The notes under the pieces: model-generated | What the model saw: only the letters and a program-made list of their open reading frames with translations | Database searches by the model: none | Told to the model about the DNA's origin: nothing | Source: Clostridiales bacterium | Lineage (GTDB): Bacteria > Bacillota > Dethiobacteria > Dethiobacterales > Dethiobacteraceae | Assembly (NCBI GenBank): GCA_018335855.1 | Contig: JAGXRM010000006.1 | Span: forward strand, 52,004-116,003 | Reading direction: 5' to 3' | Length of the DNA: 64,000 nucleotides | Shown here: in pieces, positions 52,017-59,574 of the stretch | How the letters are laid out: each line of letters begins with the position of its first letter | How positions within the stretch are numbered: position 1 is the first letter of the stretch | Program-made: the position numbers and the translations under genes

Positions 52017-53561
52017 ATGAGTTTAGCACTACTCAAACAGTGGGAAGAACAGCAAAAGGCTGCCGCATCAAAACCGAAACCGACCGGAGCATTACCGACC
52101 GTGCCGACTTTTACATCTCCTAGCGCACCAAAGCCAACCGGGACGCTGCCGACCGCTCCTGCACAGCCAGCACTTCAGCAAGCTATCAATCAATTTAATG
52201 GTGGCTCACCGCAGAAAAGCCAGCAACCAAGTACGCCGATTTCAAGCATACAGAGCCAGAGCGGCCCAGCACTAAACATGGCCAATGAGCAGAAGTACCT
52301 CGAAAGCGTGTTGGCCCAAGGCGGCGGCGCTGCATCCTGGGCGCTCAACCAGGCAAAGAGTTACGGTATTACACTTAACCAACCGACCGCACAACCAGCG
52401 GCGACTCCTGGCGGCGGCACCGCAGCACCGAAAGCCGCGCCAGCTCCGGCCCCTACGAGCGGTGGCGGTGGAGCCCCTGGACCTACCGCAGACCCAAGAG
52501 ACTTGCCTCCTGCGGACTTAGAGTGGTTAGCACAGTTTAATTCACAAGGACAAGGGCAGCAAGGGGCCCCTTCCCCGTCAAGCCCTGAGTATATCTTTAA
52601 CGTAGCTACTATGATTCAAGGCGGATTGGATGAGATACGACAACAAGTTGATGAGAAAAACATGGCGTTCTTCAATAGCCTTACGAATCAGTTTTACACG
52701 GAATTTGATGCTCAGTTAAACAGTGTAATGAGCACCTTCCAGGAGCAAATGGGTGGAGTAGACCCGGCCACAAAAGCAGCTCTTGACCAGCTCAGGGAAA
52801 GCACCCAGGAATACCGCAAGACCATGATGGAAGATCTAAACCGTAGGGGCCTCTTGCAAAGCGGTATTGCGATTGAATCAGATCTTCGTCTAAATAAAAA
52901 CCAGCTCACGGCCGAGCAGCAGATTCTTGCCGAACGTGTTGCAGACCTGCAGAACCGCATGACGAGCGCTATGATGCAGTTCAGTCAATCAAAACTTCAG
53001 GCTATGCAGCAGTTTGGCGTTATGGGTATGAATATAACCCAGCAGGGCGGACAGCAGCAGTTAGATGCATTTAACACCGCTATGAATCAGGCGCTTTCGC
53101 AGGCAAACCTACAGCAGGGCGCTTTCCAGGCAGACAGGGCATTCCAGGAAGGCCGGCGACAATTCGACCAGAGCTTTACCGAGAACCAGCGCCAGTTTGA
53201 CGAGAAAATGTCTATGAGCCAGGCGGAAGCAGAACAGGCGGCCAAACAGTTCATGGCTACCATGGGCTACAATTGGGCCAACCTCTCTCACAAACAGCAG
53301 CAGGACGCTATTTCTAACGAAATGAAGAAGCAGGAAATGAAGTTCAACCAAGACCAGGTAACCGGCGCCGGCGAAACGCAGAGGGCAATTATGCTTATGC
53401 AGGAGTACGGTAGCCGGGAAGAGGCCATGGCCAACTTCCAGAGGCCGGAAGTCATTCAGGAAATGATTAGGCTCGGTGTGAACGTCAATGAAGTCTATGC
53501 GGCCATCCAGAAGATGAAGTCAGGTGGCGCTACTCCCGGAAGCTCGTTCATGCCTAAATAG
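52017..53561 (+). CDS. Virion-like Gln/Met-rich coiled-coil protein
   Basis: The 514-residue protein has a low-complexity Pro/Ala/Gly/Gln N-terminal part (residues about 15-200) and a long helical, Gln- and Met-rich part. The latter includes repeats such as RAFQEGRRQFDQSFTENQRQ and FDEKMSMSQAEAEQ. This composition is typical of phage internal-virion, ejection or neck/tail proteins, but I cannot name the family. It is the only structural-looking gene in the element. AAAGGGTG precedes the ATG. A terminator follows. Confidence 0.65.
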   Translation: MSLALLKQWEEQQKAAASKPKPTGALPTVPTFTSPSAPKPTGTLPTAPAQPALQQAINQFNGGSPQKSQQPSTPISSIQSQSGPALNMANEQKYLESVLAQGGGAASWALNQAKSYGITLNQPTAQPAATPGGGTAAPKAAPAPAPTSGGGGAPGPTADPRDLPPADLEWLAQFNSQGQGQQGAPSPSSPEYIFNVATMIQGGLDEIRQQVDEKNMAFFNSLTNQFYTEFDAQLNSVMSTFQEQMGGVDPATKAALDQLRESTQEYRKTMMEDLNRRGLLQSGIAIESDLRLNKNQLTAEQQILAERVADLQNRMTSAMMQFSQSKLQAMQQFGVMGMNITQQGGQQQLDAFNTAMNQALSQANLQQGAFQADRAFQEGRRQFDQSFTENQRQFDEKMSMSQAEAEQAAKQFMATMGYNWANLSHKQQQDAISNEMKKQEMKFNQDQVTGAGETQRAIMLMQEYGSREEAMANFQRPEVIQEMIRLGVNVNEVYAAIQKMKSGGATPGSSFMPK

Positions 53562-53619
53562 TCGTGAGAAGAAGTGAAGTATGCAAAAAGTGTATAAGCG
53601 CTATATGTCCTCTACAACA

Positions 53620-53660
53620 GTAAAATGCCGTCTGGAGAAATCCCAGCTGGCATTTTTTTA
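53620..53660 (+). terminator. Intrinsic terminator
   Basis: AAATGCCGTCTGG pairs with CCAGCTGGCATTT (one mismatch) and is followed by seven T. Confidence 0.85.
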
Positions 53661-53815
53661 TACAGGTAAAGTGTTAGAGAAAAGCTCCGGAAGGGACTAG
53701 ATTGTTAAAAAATGTTAGAATTCAGGCTGCTACCGAAGAAGATCTAGGCCGGTCTAGGCTGCTCTCTAGTATTTGGAGAGTAGAATGCGATAAATACACG
53801 GATTGGACAAGCTAA

Positions 53816-53874
53816 AATGTACGTTTTAACGTATAAAGGGACGTACAAGTGAACGTATAAATTGGTGTACAGTT
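53816..53874. repeat. Iteron-like 12-bp repeats, cluster 1
   Basis: ACGTATAAAGGG, ACGTACAAGTGA and ACGTATAAATTG follow each other with an exact 12-base period. TGTACGTT lies just before in opposite orientation. A second cluster of the same unit lies near 55258. Such arrays bind replication or control proteins. The rest of 53661-53964 shows no gene. Confidence 0.65.
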
Positions 53875-53964
53875 ATGTATTTCCGGTATTTCCGGACACC
53901 ATAAAAAGGTTAAAGAAAAAACCCAGTAAATATGATTTTTCCACTCACGCAAACGATCGTCAAA

Positions 53965-54336
53965 TTACCTCTCCTGTCCGGACGCTACCAGGTCTTGTAG
54001 TTGCCGGGCCAGGTACAGAGCCGCGTACTCCGGGTCGTCCTTCAGTTTCTTTAACTGGTCCAGCTCCACCCACTTGCCCTCTGTCTCCGGGTCGTCCTTC
54101 AGAAACAGGTCCAGCGCCTTCTTGGGATCCGCCTGTTTGAGGAACTCCACCTGCTCCTGCAGTATCTCCCGGTCTTTGACCGGAATCTACTGGCTGTTGG
54201 CTCCCCACTCCATCAGCTGGAGCAGATACAAGTGTGCGCTGTCCGTCTGTCTCTAGGCTTTGACCAGGATCTCTTTGGCCAGCTTGTTGACTGGCAGCTT
54301 GTTTAGTTGGTCTACCTTCTGAGTCGATGCGGACAT
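53965..54336 (-). CDS. Small helical protein gene with two in-frame TAG codons
   Basis: A minus-strand frame of 124 codons opens at ATG 54336 after GGGGGTGG and closes with TAA at 53965-53967. It is interrupted only by TAG at codon 28 (54253-54255) and codon 50 (54187-54189). The parts read as one protein: MSASTQKVDQLNKLPVNKL, then RQTDSAHLYLLQLMEWGANS, then KDREILQEQVEFLKQADPKK with two LKDDPE-like repeats. Each TAG is one C-to-T change from CAG (Gln). It is either a decaying gene or one read through at amber codons. A fragment from GTG 54150 could be made alone. Confidence 0.55.
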
Positions 54337-54401
54337 CTTACCACCCCCGGGCTGATATTTTAATATAACAGACATAGATGTCGTGAAGCGTACTTCACCG
54401 G

Positions 54402-54989
54402 TTAAGCTGATCTGTAGGAATTAAGAAATAGTTCCCTAAGTAACCAGATGCCATTGAGTGCCATGATAGCAAGCCAGGCTTTTGTAAGGACGCTTCTTTT
54501 TGTCCATACAGCTTCGATGTTACGTTCTGCCTGTTCAACGGATTGCTCCCATTCGTCCACTTTAACAAGGTGTTCTAACACCAATCTATCCACACCATCA
54601 AGTTCTTGTGGGGATATATCCAGTAGCCCGCGTTGTTTTATATACTCTTGCATCTGCTCTTCAGTAGGCGGCAACAATTTGTAAAGGCCAATACGACCAA
54701 AAGGGTCGGTCGTTCCTGCTTCCACCTCAAAGAGTCTTTTATCAAAGCCCGTAATTTGAGGTGGGTTCTGGTTATACTCAAACTCAGGTCCTATCGGCCT
54801 TTCCCGTACGTCATTAGCTGCATATCCCACTAGCCATACCTGTCCGGTCCATCTGTCCTTTTTCCAGGCAGCTACACCTTCCGTAATGGATTTGTCAGCT
54901 TCGTGGCTCCAACGGAAAATTCCCGATACGATTAAGATTGCCAAAATGAAACATGAAAGAATCCACCTTTGATTATTCCCCTTCTTCAA
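54402..54989 (-). CDS. Hypothetical membrane protein
   Basis: The 195-residue protein has an N-terminal membrane helix (WILSCFILAILIVSGIF), a soluble middle with VRERPIGPEFEYNQNPPQIT, and a C-terminal helix (AWLAIMALNGIWLLREL). No family recognised. The TTG start at 54989 has AGGAGGG 7 bases upstream. It is the upstream gene of a minus-strand pair with the amber-interrupted gene, set against the element's main direction like a later insertion. Confidence 0.65.
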   Translation of the reverse strand: MKKGNNQRWILSCFILAILIVSGIFRWSHEADKSITEGVAAWKKDRWTGQVWLVGYAANDVRERPIGPEFEYNQNPPQITGFDKRLFEVEAGTTDPFGRIGLYKLLPPTEEQMQEYIKQRGLLDISPQELDGVDRLVLEHLVKVDEWEQSVEQAERNIEAVWTKRSVLTKAWLAIMALNGIWLLRELFLNSYRSA

Positions 54990-55255
54990 AGTGACACCCT
55001 CCTAACTTTTTAAAGCATTGATAAAAGTTCTATGTTTTGGCATTTAATTCCTTTTATTGTCAACCTATACTCAAAGACGTGGCTGTTTCCCTAAAGTTAT
55101 ATGTACTCTTGGACGGGACAGAACCGAGCCATTTGGAAAATCTCAAGGTTCAAATAAGCGAAGTGAGGGGAGTGAGCGAAAGCTGCCGCTCGCTTCGCTG
55201 TTTCCCTAATACCCTTTTTCCGAAATAAAACAGGTGAAAAATAAGCTGTTGGACA

Positions 55256-55318
55256 AGGTAAACTGTACGTTCTGGCGTACAAGCTGGCGAGTAACGAACG
55301 TATAAGCTGACGTATAAC
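55256..55318. repeat. Iteron-like repeats, cluster 2
   Basis: TGTACGTT is followed by GCGTACAAGCTG, a degenerate unit, ACGTATAAGCTG and ACGTATAACC, again at about 12-base spacing. It is the same unit as at 53816-53874, 1.4 kb away. Confidence 0.65.
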
Positions 55319-55510
55319 CTTGAAAGCTAAACCACCTGCTCTCAGGGGCAGAGATGTTGACAAATGTTTACATCCAGAATGACTGCAATTGATTAAGAAA
55401 CTTGTTTGTGGACCTAGGGAGAGACGGGTAGCACGCACCCTCTACTAAGGGTAGGGAAGAAGCTTTGCTTATTATTGCAGATATACTTTTTAAAACATGT
55501 TGACACATAC

Positions 55511-55556
55511 GATACACAATGATACACTTAAAACAAATTAATACACTTGATACAGA
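55511..55556. repeat. GATACAC repeats upstream of a helix-turn-helix gene
   Basis: CGATACACAA, TGATACACTT, TAATACACTT and TGATACAGAA are four near-copies within 46 bases, 30 bases before the next gene. They are candidate binding sites for its product. Confidence 0.55.
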
Positions 55557-55585
55557 ACAGCTTAAGGGGAAAGGATGACGATGTA

Positions 55586-55786
55586 ATGAAGGATGAATGG
55601 TTAAATGTTAGTGAAGCAGCTAAGCATCTTGGTATCTCACGTTCCACTCTTTATCGTTGGTCAAAGGAAGGAAAGATCCCCATTTACAAGATAGCCGGCA
55701 GTCTACCCAGGGTAAAGCTAGCGGATGTACAGAGCCTGTTGAATGAAGCGCAGCTGCTCTATCCAACGCCAGAGGACGATGACTAG
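55586..55786 (+). CDS. Helix-turn-helix DNA-binding protein (excisionase/MerR-like)
   Basis: The 66-residue protein is a single HTH_17-type domain: WLNVSEAAKHLGISRSTLYR, then WSKEGKIPIYKIAGSLPRVKL. It may be a recombination directionality factor or a regulator. It is the second such protein in the element. ATG 55586 follows AAAGGA; an in-frame TTG at 55547 is less likely. The GATACAC repeats just upstream may be its sites. Confidence 0.8.
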   Translation: MKDEWLNVSEAAKHLGISRSTLYRWSKEGKIPIYKIAGSLPRVKLADVQSLLNEAQLLYPTPEDDD

Positions 55787-55847
55787 AAGTGCTAGGTAAA
55801 AACAGGGCAGGAGCTAAAATTAAATTAAAAAGAGGAGATGATTTACT

Positions 55848-56216
55848 GTGATGTCAATGTTATTAGGCAAAGGAAGTAATTTGGTGCAGCACATGAAAGG
55901 TATGGTAGCTGATCGTCAGTCTGAAGTGGGTCAAGTTCTTTGGAAATGCGCTAGCTATAGAGCGCTCTCACAAAGAAGCGCAGACCTGTCCGGGCAAATC
56001 CGAGACATCCTGGATGAAAAAGGTCAGGCTATATTCACTCAATATGCTGAAGTTGAAGGCCTTAGGTTTGGCCAGGAAGCCGAAGAAACATATCTCATGG
56101 GTTTACGCGATGGCCTTGCCCTTTCAGAGATAATAGCTAATCCGGAAGATAAAACGCTCTATCGTATGGTTGAAGAAAAAAAAGAAGAAGAGGACGCCTC
56201 CCCCGGTCAAGGTTAA
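55848..56216 (+). CDS. Hypothetical protein, 122 aa
   Basis: The helical protein contains SADLSGQIRDILDEKGQAIF and TYLMGLRDGLALSEIIA, a layout like small Firmicutes phage and plasmid proteins of the DUF6809 kind. It has no known role. GTG 55848 or ATG 55851 follow AGAGGAG. It ends with an acidic tail. Confidence 0.55.
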   Translation: MMSMLLGKGSNLVQHMKGMVADRQSEVGQVLWKCASYRALSQRSADLSGQIRDILDEKGQAIFTQYAEVEGLRFGQEAEETYLMGLRDGLALSEIIANPEDKTLYRMVEEKKEEEDASPGQG

Positions 56217-56321
56217 GCGCCCTCCGTCATATGAAACAGACCAGTCTCCTGCCCTGTTTTGTTTTATTATATCGTTACTTATAGCTAACTGCAAATTATT
56301 ATGAAGGAGGTCAAGGCGCAG

Positions 56322-56519
56322 ATGAAGGTAGTCGCGACGGTAACTTACTCAGACGGAACAACAAAGGATGTTGATACCCTTTCGCCAGAGGAAAGGGAGC
56401 GCCTGGCGCTCGGCTTTGCAAAACAGGCGGCCAGAGCATTGGCGCAGCACCGGGGGTTCGACATTAAGATAAAGGACGTAATGACGGAAACCTCTACCAA
56501 AGAATCCGATAAGCTTTAA
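56322..56519 (+). CDS. Small hypothetical protein, last gene of the element
   Basis: The 65-residue protein starts MKVVATVTYSDGTTKDVDTL, a beta-hairpin-like segment, followed by a helix (RERLALGFAKQAARALAQ). No family recognised. AAGGAGG lies 11 bases before ATG 56322; an in-frame ATG at 56301 has no site. Confidence 0.55.
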   Translation: MKVVATVTYSDGTTKDVDTLSPEERERLALGFAKQAARALAQHRGFDIKIKDVMTETSTKESDKL

Positions 56520-56812
56520 GCTTACGTGTTTAAAAATATATTTGGTGAAGGAATCAGTGAATCAGAAGCCACAGGTCCCTGTATTAGCTTTTGCCTGCCC
56601 GGCTAAGGAAAATACACCCTTACTTCACATGCGGCCTCTGTAGGAGCTCCTGGCGCGTTACAGCTGTATTTTTATAGAGCATGGGGATAGTTTGGGGATA
56701 AACAATTCAAAAAATCCCCAATATTTTAATAAAAGTACAGCAGAGCTTGTCCCAGAAACCCCGTAATACAGGCTTGTCCCTAAAAGTACAGAACGCCGCA
56801 AAAGGCCATGTT
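56520..56812. other. Right end of the element: arm sites, no gene
   Basis: The stretch between the last gene and attR holds the GGGGATA repeats (56682-56701) and a repeated GCTTGTCCC motif (56746-56780). No gene seen. Confidence 0.5.
56682..56701 (+). repeat. Integrase arm-site-like direct repeats, right end
   Basis: TGGGGATAG-TTTGGGGATA nearly matches the pair at 42065-42084, in the same orientation. Both lie inside the att repeats. Confidence 0.65.
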
Positions 56813-56863
56813 ACGGATTCCTAATCCGCAGGCCGCAGGTTCAATTCCTGCCAGGCGCACCAT
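56813..56863 (+). repeat. attR: 51-bp duplicate of the tRNA-Arg 3' end
   Basis: Identical to 41943-41993. The 5' half of the tRNA is absent, so this is an attachment site, not a second tRNA. A hairpin CACCGCAAGGGGTTGCGGTG with T run follows (56876-56900): the tRNA's original terminator. Confidence 0.92.
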
Positions 56864-57283
56864 AAAGAATGTAAGCACCGCAAGGGGTTGCGGTGTTTTT
56901 GGGTTTCTGCCGGAAAGCCTGAAAACCCGAATTGGCTGGCTGTACCAAAGTGCTTTTCGAACATAATTACTTTGTGTGCCTGCAAGTATATTTGAATGAA
57001 TTCTGCTATCGTTTTAATAGGAGAAAATTCAAAAATGCCCTGTTTTACAGGCTTTTGACATGTTGTGTGCTGAGTAAAACGGTTACCTATTCTGAACTTG
57101 CTTGTTAATGCTCACAGGCGTAACCGCAACTCCTACAAAAAGTCATTCACCAAATAGTCTTAGAGCGGTTCAAGCCACAAAAAAGGCAATTCACTTTTTA
57201 CTTTCATAATTTTATTACTTTAGAGTCTTGAATTCTGTAGTCTCGTAGCGTATAATAAACAATAAAAAACTGAGGAATGTCCT
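56864..57283. other. Intergenic region after attR
   Basis: It contains the displaced tRNA terminator at its start, then about 380 AT-rich bases without a supported gene, presumably including the DUF2294 gene promoter. Confidence 0.5.
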
Positions 57284-57640
57284 GTGACTTATTCCAAAGG
57301 TCAAATGGAAGATGAAATAACAAAGGCCATTATTCACTGGGAGAAGGAATATAAGGGACGGGGTCCTACCGAGGCTAAGACAGATATATTGCGTAATATG
57401 GTTATCGTTAATCTAAAGGGGATTCTGGCACCGGCTGAGTGCTACTTGGCGCAAAATAAAGATGGGATGGCACTGATCAAAAAGTTGCGCCAGCAATTAG
57501 TTGAGCGGGGACGTCCTGAGCTTGAAGGAATCATTAACCGGGTTACCTCTGCCAATGTCATCAGTCTGCATACTGATATCAGCACAAAAACCGGAGAGCG
57601 AATTTTTGTCTTCGTTCTTGACAAAGAATTTTTAGCGTAA
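57284..57640 (+). CDS. DUF2294 (MpsC-like) protein
   Basis: The 118-residue protein matches DUF2294: KGQMEDEITKAIIHWEKEYK, then RGPTEAKTDILRNMVIVNLK, then SLHTDISTKTGERIFVFVLD. The family includes MpsC of the sodium-translocating membrane-potential system in staphylococci; the role here is unknown. GTG start after GAGGA. A terminator follows. A deleted second copy lies at 63422-63572, beyond the oxidoreductase cluster. Confidence 0.85.
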   Translation: MTYSKGQMEDEITKAIIHWEKEYKGRGPTEAKTDILRNMVIVNLKGILAPAECYLAQNKDGMALIKKLRQQLVERGRPELEGIINRVTSANVISLHTDISTKTGERIFVFVLDKEFLA

Positions 57641-57698
57641 ATTCCGAGTCAGTTTAGCGCAAAGTCGGAAGTCAGTTTAAGGTTAACGTTACCGTTAA

Positions 57699-57740
57699 AT
57701 GAAATCCGGCACCATTTTTTTTGGTACCGGATTTTTTTTT
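57699..57740 (+). terminator. Intrinsic terminator
   Basis: AAATCCGGCACC pairs with GGTACCGGATTT (one bulge) around a T-rich loop, followed by nine T. Confidence 0.85.
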
Positions 57741-57794
57741 ATACTGGAGGAAATTAGAACGATTTGCATTTGCAAATCGGCAGCGGAATACAGT
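57741..57794 (+). repeat. 54-bp dispersed repeat, copy 2
   Basis: Nearly identical to 33055-33108, including the palindrome GATTTGCA-TT-TGCAAATC. It sits between the DUF2294 terminator and the oxidoreductase operon, so it may be part of that operon's promoter. Confidence 0.7.
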
Positions 57795-57847
57795 AAATGC
57801 GCGCGTTTCTTGTACTATCAGATACTATGAAGCTGGAGGGATGAAAG

Positions 57848-58432
57848 TTGTTAGAAAGTAAATACCAGGTGCTTGTAGGTCCGGAAGGTTATTTGCCACC
57901 AGCCGCCGCTTCCATGGGTGTTACACTGCCGGAAAAAGGGCAGGCCTTAGTGGAAGGCTCGATTGTTTCCGAAGAAGAGGCGATTGAGAAAATTGCCCAA
58001 AAAATTCTTGAAGCCAAAAATCCTTTCCTTTTTCCGGGGCCGCTTCTTCTCTGGGACTGGAAAGAGGGTGTAGCCGAAAAAGCTAAGGCTGTAAAAGAGC
58101 TGGCTGATTTGGCAGGTACCCGTATTATCCCGATGCCCGACTATCGTCCCAAGTATCCCATGATTAACCCGGCTGTAGAAATTAACCCGAATCATCCGAA
58201 CCTGACAATCTGGCATAACAAGATCGATTTTTGTCTTTTTATCGGTGTACATTGCCACTATGCCAATGTAGCTCTGAAAATTATCCGTGGTGGCACGGAT
58301 TGCTACACCATTGCTCTTTGTGGTGAGGCCGGGCATGAGGATGCAATGATTTCACTGCGGGATGTGGGGCTTGCGCAGCTTGCAAGTCTGACAGAGGCTG
58401 TTGCCCGTCTGAAAGGAGTGGCCGGTAAATGA
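57848..58432 (+). CDS. Acetyl-CoA synthase epsilon-like (CdhB-type) subunit
   Basis: The 194-residue protein resembles the epsilon subunit of archaeal CO dehydrogenase/acetyl-CoA synthase (PF02552). It has an IAQKILEAKNPFLFPGP start and a HPNLTIWHNKIDFCLFIGVH core, followed by YANVALKIIRGG. These are Rossmann-like domains that may bind FAD or a nucleotide. It is the first gene of a 2-oxoacid oxidoreductase operon, not a CODH operon. The TTG start has GGAGGG 7 bases upstream. Its stop overlaps the next ATG. Confidence 0.7.
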   Translation: MLESKYQVLVGPEGYLPPAAASMGVTLPEKGQALVEGSIVSEEEAIEKIAQKILEAKNPFLFPGPLLLWDWKEGVAEKAKAVKELADLAGTRIIPMPDYRPKYPMINPAVEINPNHPNLTIWHNKIDFCLFIGVHCHYANVALKIIRGGTDCYTIALCGEAGHEDAMISLRDVGLAQLASLTEAVARLKGVAGK

Positions 58433-59574
58433 TTGAGCAAAAAGTAGTGACCCCGGAGCAACTCTTTTTTGAGGCAGAGCGGGAAGAGCAGTTTATTACA
58501 GGTAGTGAAGCTATTAGGGAAGCCATTAAAAGTGCAAATGTGGATATGGCCATCTCTTATCCCATCACACCGCAGTCCGAGAGCATGCATCTTGTAGGCG
58601 ATATTTTTGCCGAAGGCTATATAAAAGAGTATTTTCGTGGTGAGAATGAATTCGCTGTGATGTCTTCTGTTGCAGGTGCGGCGATGGCTGGGGTACGGGT
58701 TTTCACAGCGACCGGAGGTCCGGGAACGCTGCGTGCCTTTGAAATGTTTCCGACTTGGTCCGGCTCACGTCTGCCTATCGTTTGCGCATTTATGACCAGA
58801 GGAATTAACTCTCCTCTGACAATTCAGCCCGACACGTTGGAGATGGCATATATGCTCGACACCGGGATGTTGATGCTTCATGCAGAAAACGGCCAGGATC
58901 TTTATGACATGGTGTTAAAGGCTTTCGTTATTGCGGAAAAGCCTGATGTGCATGTTCCTGTGGGGGTTTTCGCTGACGGTTTTTTTGTAACCCATACCCG
59001 GGACAAAGTAAACATTGCCCCGGCGGACATGAAGCTCCCCTCCTATAACCCAAACTGTGCTCCTGTTCCGGCTATGGACATGGAAACTGTTCCTTTTCGT
59101 CAGATGCGGGACCCCTTCGTCATGAAGAGCAACTTTATCAGCTATGCGGCTCATGCCTCGTGGCAGCAGGAAATTCTAGCTGCTGCTGAAAGGGCAAGAA
59201 AGTATATTGACAGTCTGCTAGGCGGCCTAATTGAAGTGGAAAATGAAGATGCCGATATCCTGATTATTGCTTCAGGAACAGCAGTTTCGCAAAGCAGGGA
59301 AGCAATTCAACAGGCAAAGAGTGAAGGGCTCAGTGTAGGCCTTGTTAAAATCAAGAGTCTTCGCCCGTTCCCGACGGAGCAAATCAGAAGGCTTGCTGCA
59401 AAAGCCAAAGCAGTTATTATCCCGGAATTTAATCGTGTGGGCTGGCTTTGTCGTGAAGTGAAGACAGCCGTTGATGATACCACAAAAGTAGTGGGTGCCC
59501 CAAGAGTGTTTGGTGGAATGACAATGCCCCCTCAACTGATTGTTGATGAAATCAGGAGGTGCGCCAATGAATAA
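58429..59574 (+). CDS. 2-oxoacid:ferredoxin oxidoreductase alpha subunit, copy 1
   Basis: The 381-residue protein matches PorA-type alpha subunits. The pyrimidine-binding domain has ITGSEAIREAIKSANVDMAI, YPITPQSESMH and GENEFAVMSSVAGAAMAG; the C-terminal domain has RPFPTEQIRRLAAKAKAVIIPE. It works with a TPP beta, a gamma and a ferredoxin subunit to split 2-oxoacids to acyl-CoA, CO2 and reduced ferredoxin. The closest types I recall are pyruvate and phenylglyoxylate enzymes; the substrate is open. It overlaps both neighbouring genes by a few bases. Confidence 0.88.
   Translation: MIEQKVVTPEQLFFEAEREEQFITGSEAIREAIKSANVDMAISYPITPQSESMHLVGDIFAEGYIKEYFRGENEFAVMSSVAGAAMAGVRVFTATGGPGTLRAFEMFPTWSGSRLPIVCAFMTRGINSPLTIQPDTLEMAYMLDTGMLMLHAENGQDLYDMVLKAFVIAEKPDVHVPVGVFADGFFVTHTRDKVNIAPADMKLPSYNPNCAPVPAMDMETVPFRQMRDPFVMKSNFISYAAHASWQQEILAAAERARKYIDSLLGGLIEVENEDADILIIASGTAVSQSREAIQQAKSEGLSVGLVKIKSLRPFPTEQIRRLAAKAKAVIIPEFNRVGWLCREVKTAVDDTTKVVGAPRVFGGMTMPPQLIVDEIRRCANE

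Larger units (their letters stand above)
54990..55585. other. Intergenic region with two repeat arrays
   Basis: No gene is supported in about 600 bases. It holds a hairpin around 55159-55201 (GCGAAG...CTTCGC), the second iteron-like cluster (55256-55318) and GATACAC repeats (55511-55556). It may be the element's origin or main control region. Confidence 0.45.
41943..56863. mobile_element. Integrated element in tRNA-Arg (phage-satellite- or IME-like), about 14.9 kb
   Basis: The limits are the two 51-bp att repeats. Inside are a tyrosine integrase (frameshifted), a divergent XRE repressor, an excisionase-like protein, a DUF4373-like replication protein, a DnaB helicase, a virion-like coiled-coil protein, iteron-like repeats and AT-rich cargo. 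No capsid, portal, terminase or conjugation genes are seen. The size and the int-repressor-rep order resemble phage satellites. The integrase lies in the middle rather than beside an att site, with 4 kb of cargo between. Confidence 0.88.

Noticed and set aside
53862..54208. Overlapping frames on both strands over the amber-interrupted gene
   Set aside because: They lack ribosome sites and have Pro/Gly/Thr-rich composition expected from shadow frames of the minus-strand gene.
51160..54336. General reassignment of TAG to an amino acid in the element
   Set aside because: Several neighbouring genes end with TAG, and reading on from these adds no plausible protein. Only one gene has internal TAG.
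56813..56863. Possible second tRNA-Arg
   Set aside because: Only the 3' 51 bases are present; the D arm and the 5' acceptor strand are missing, so it is the right attachment site.
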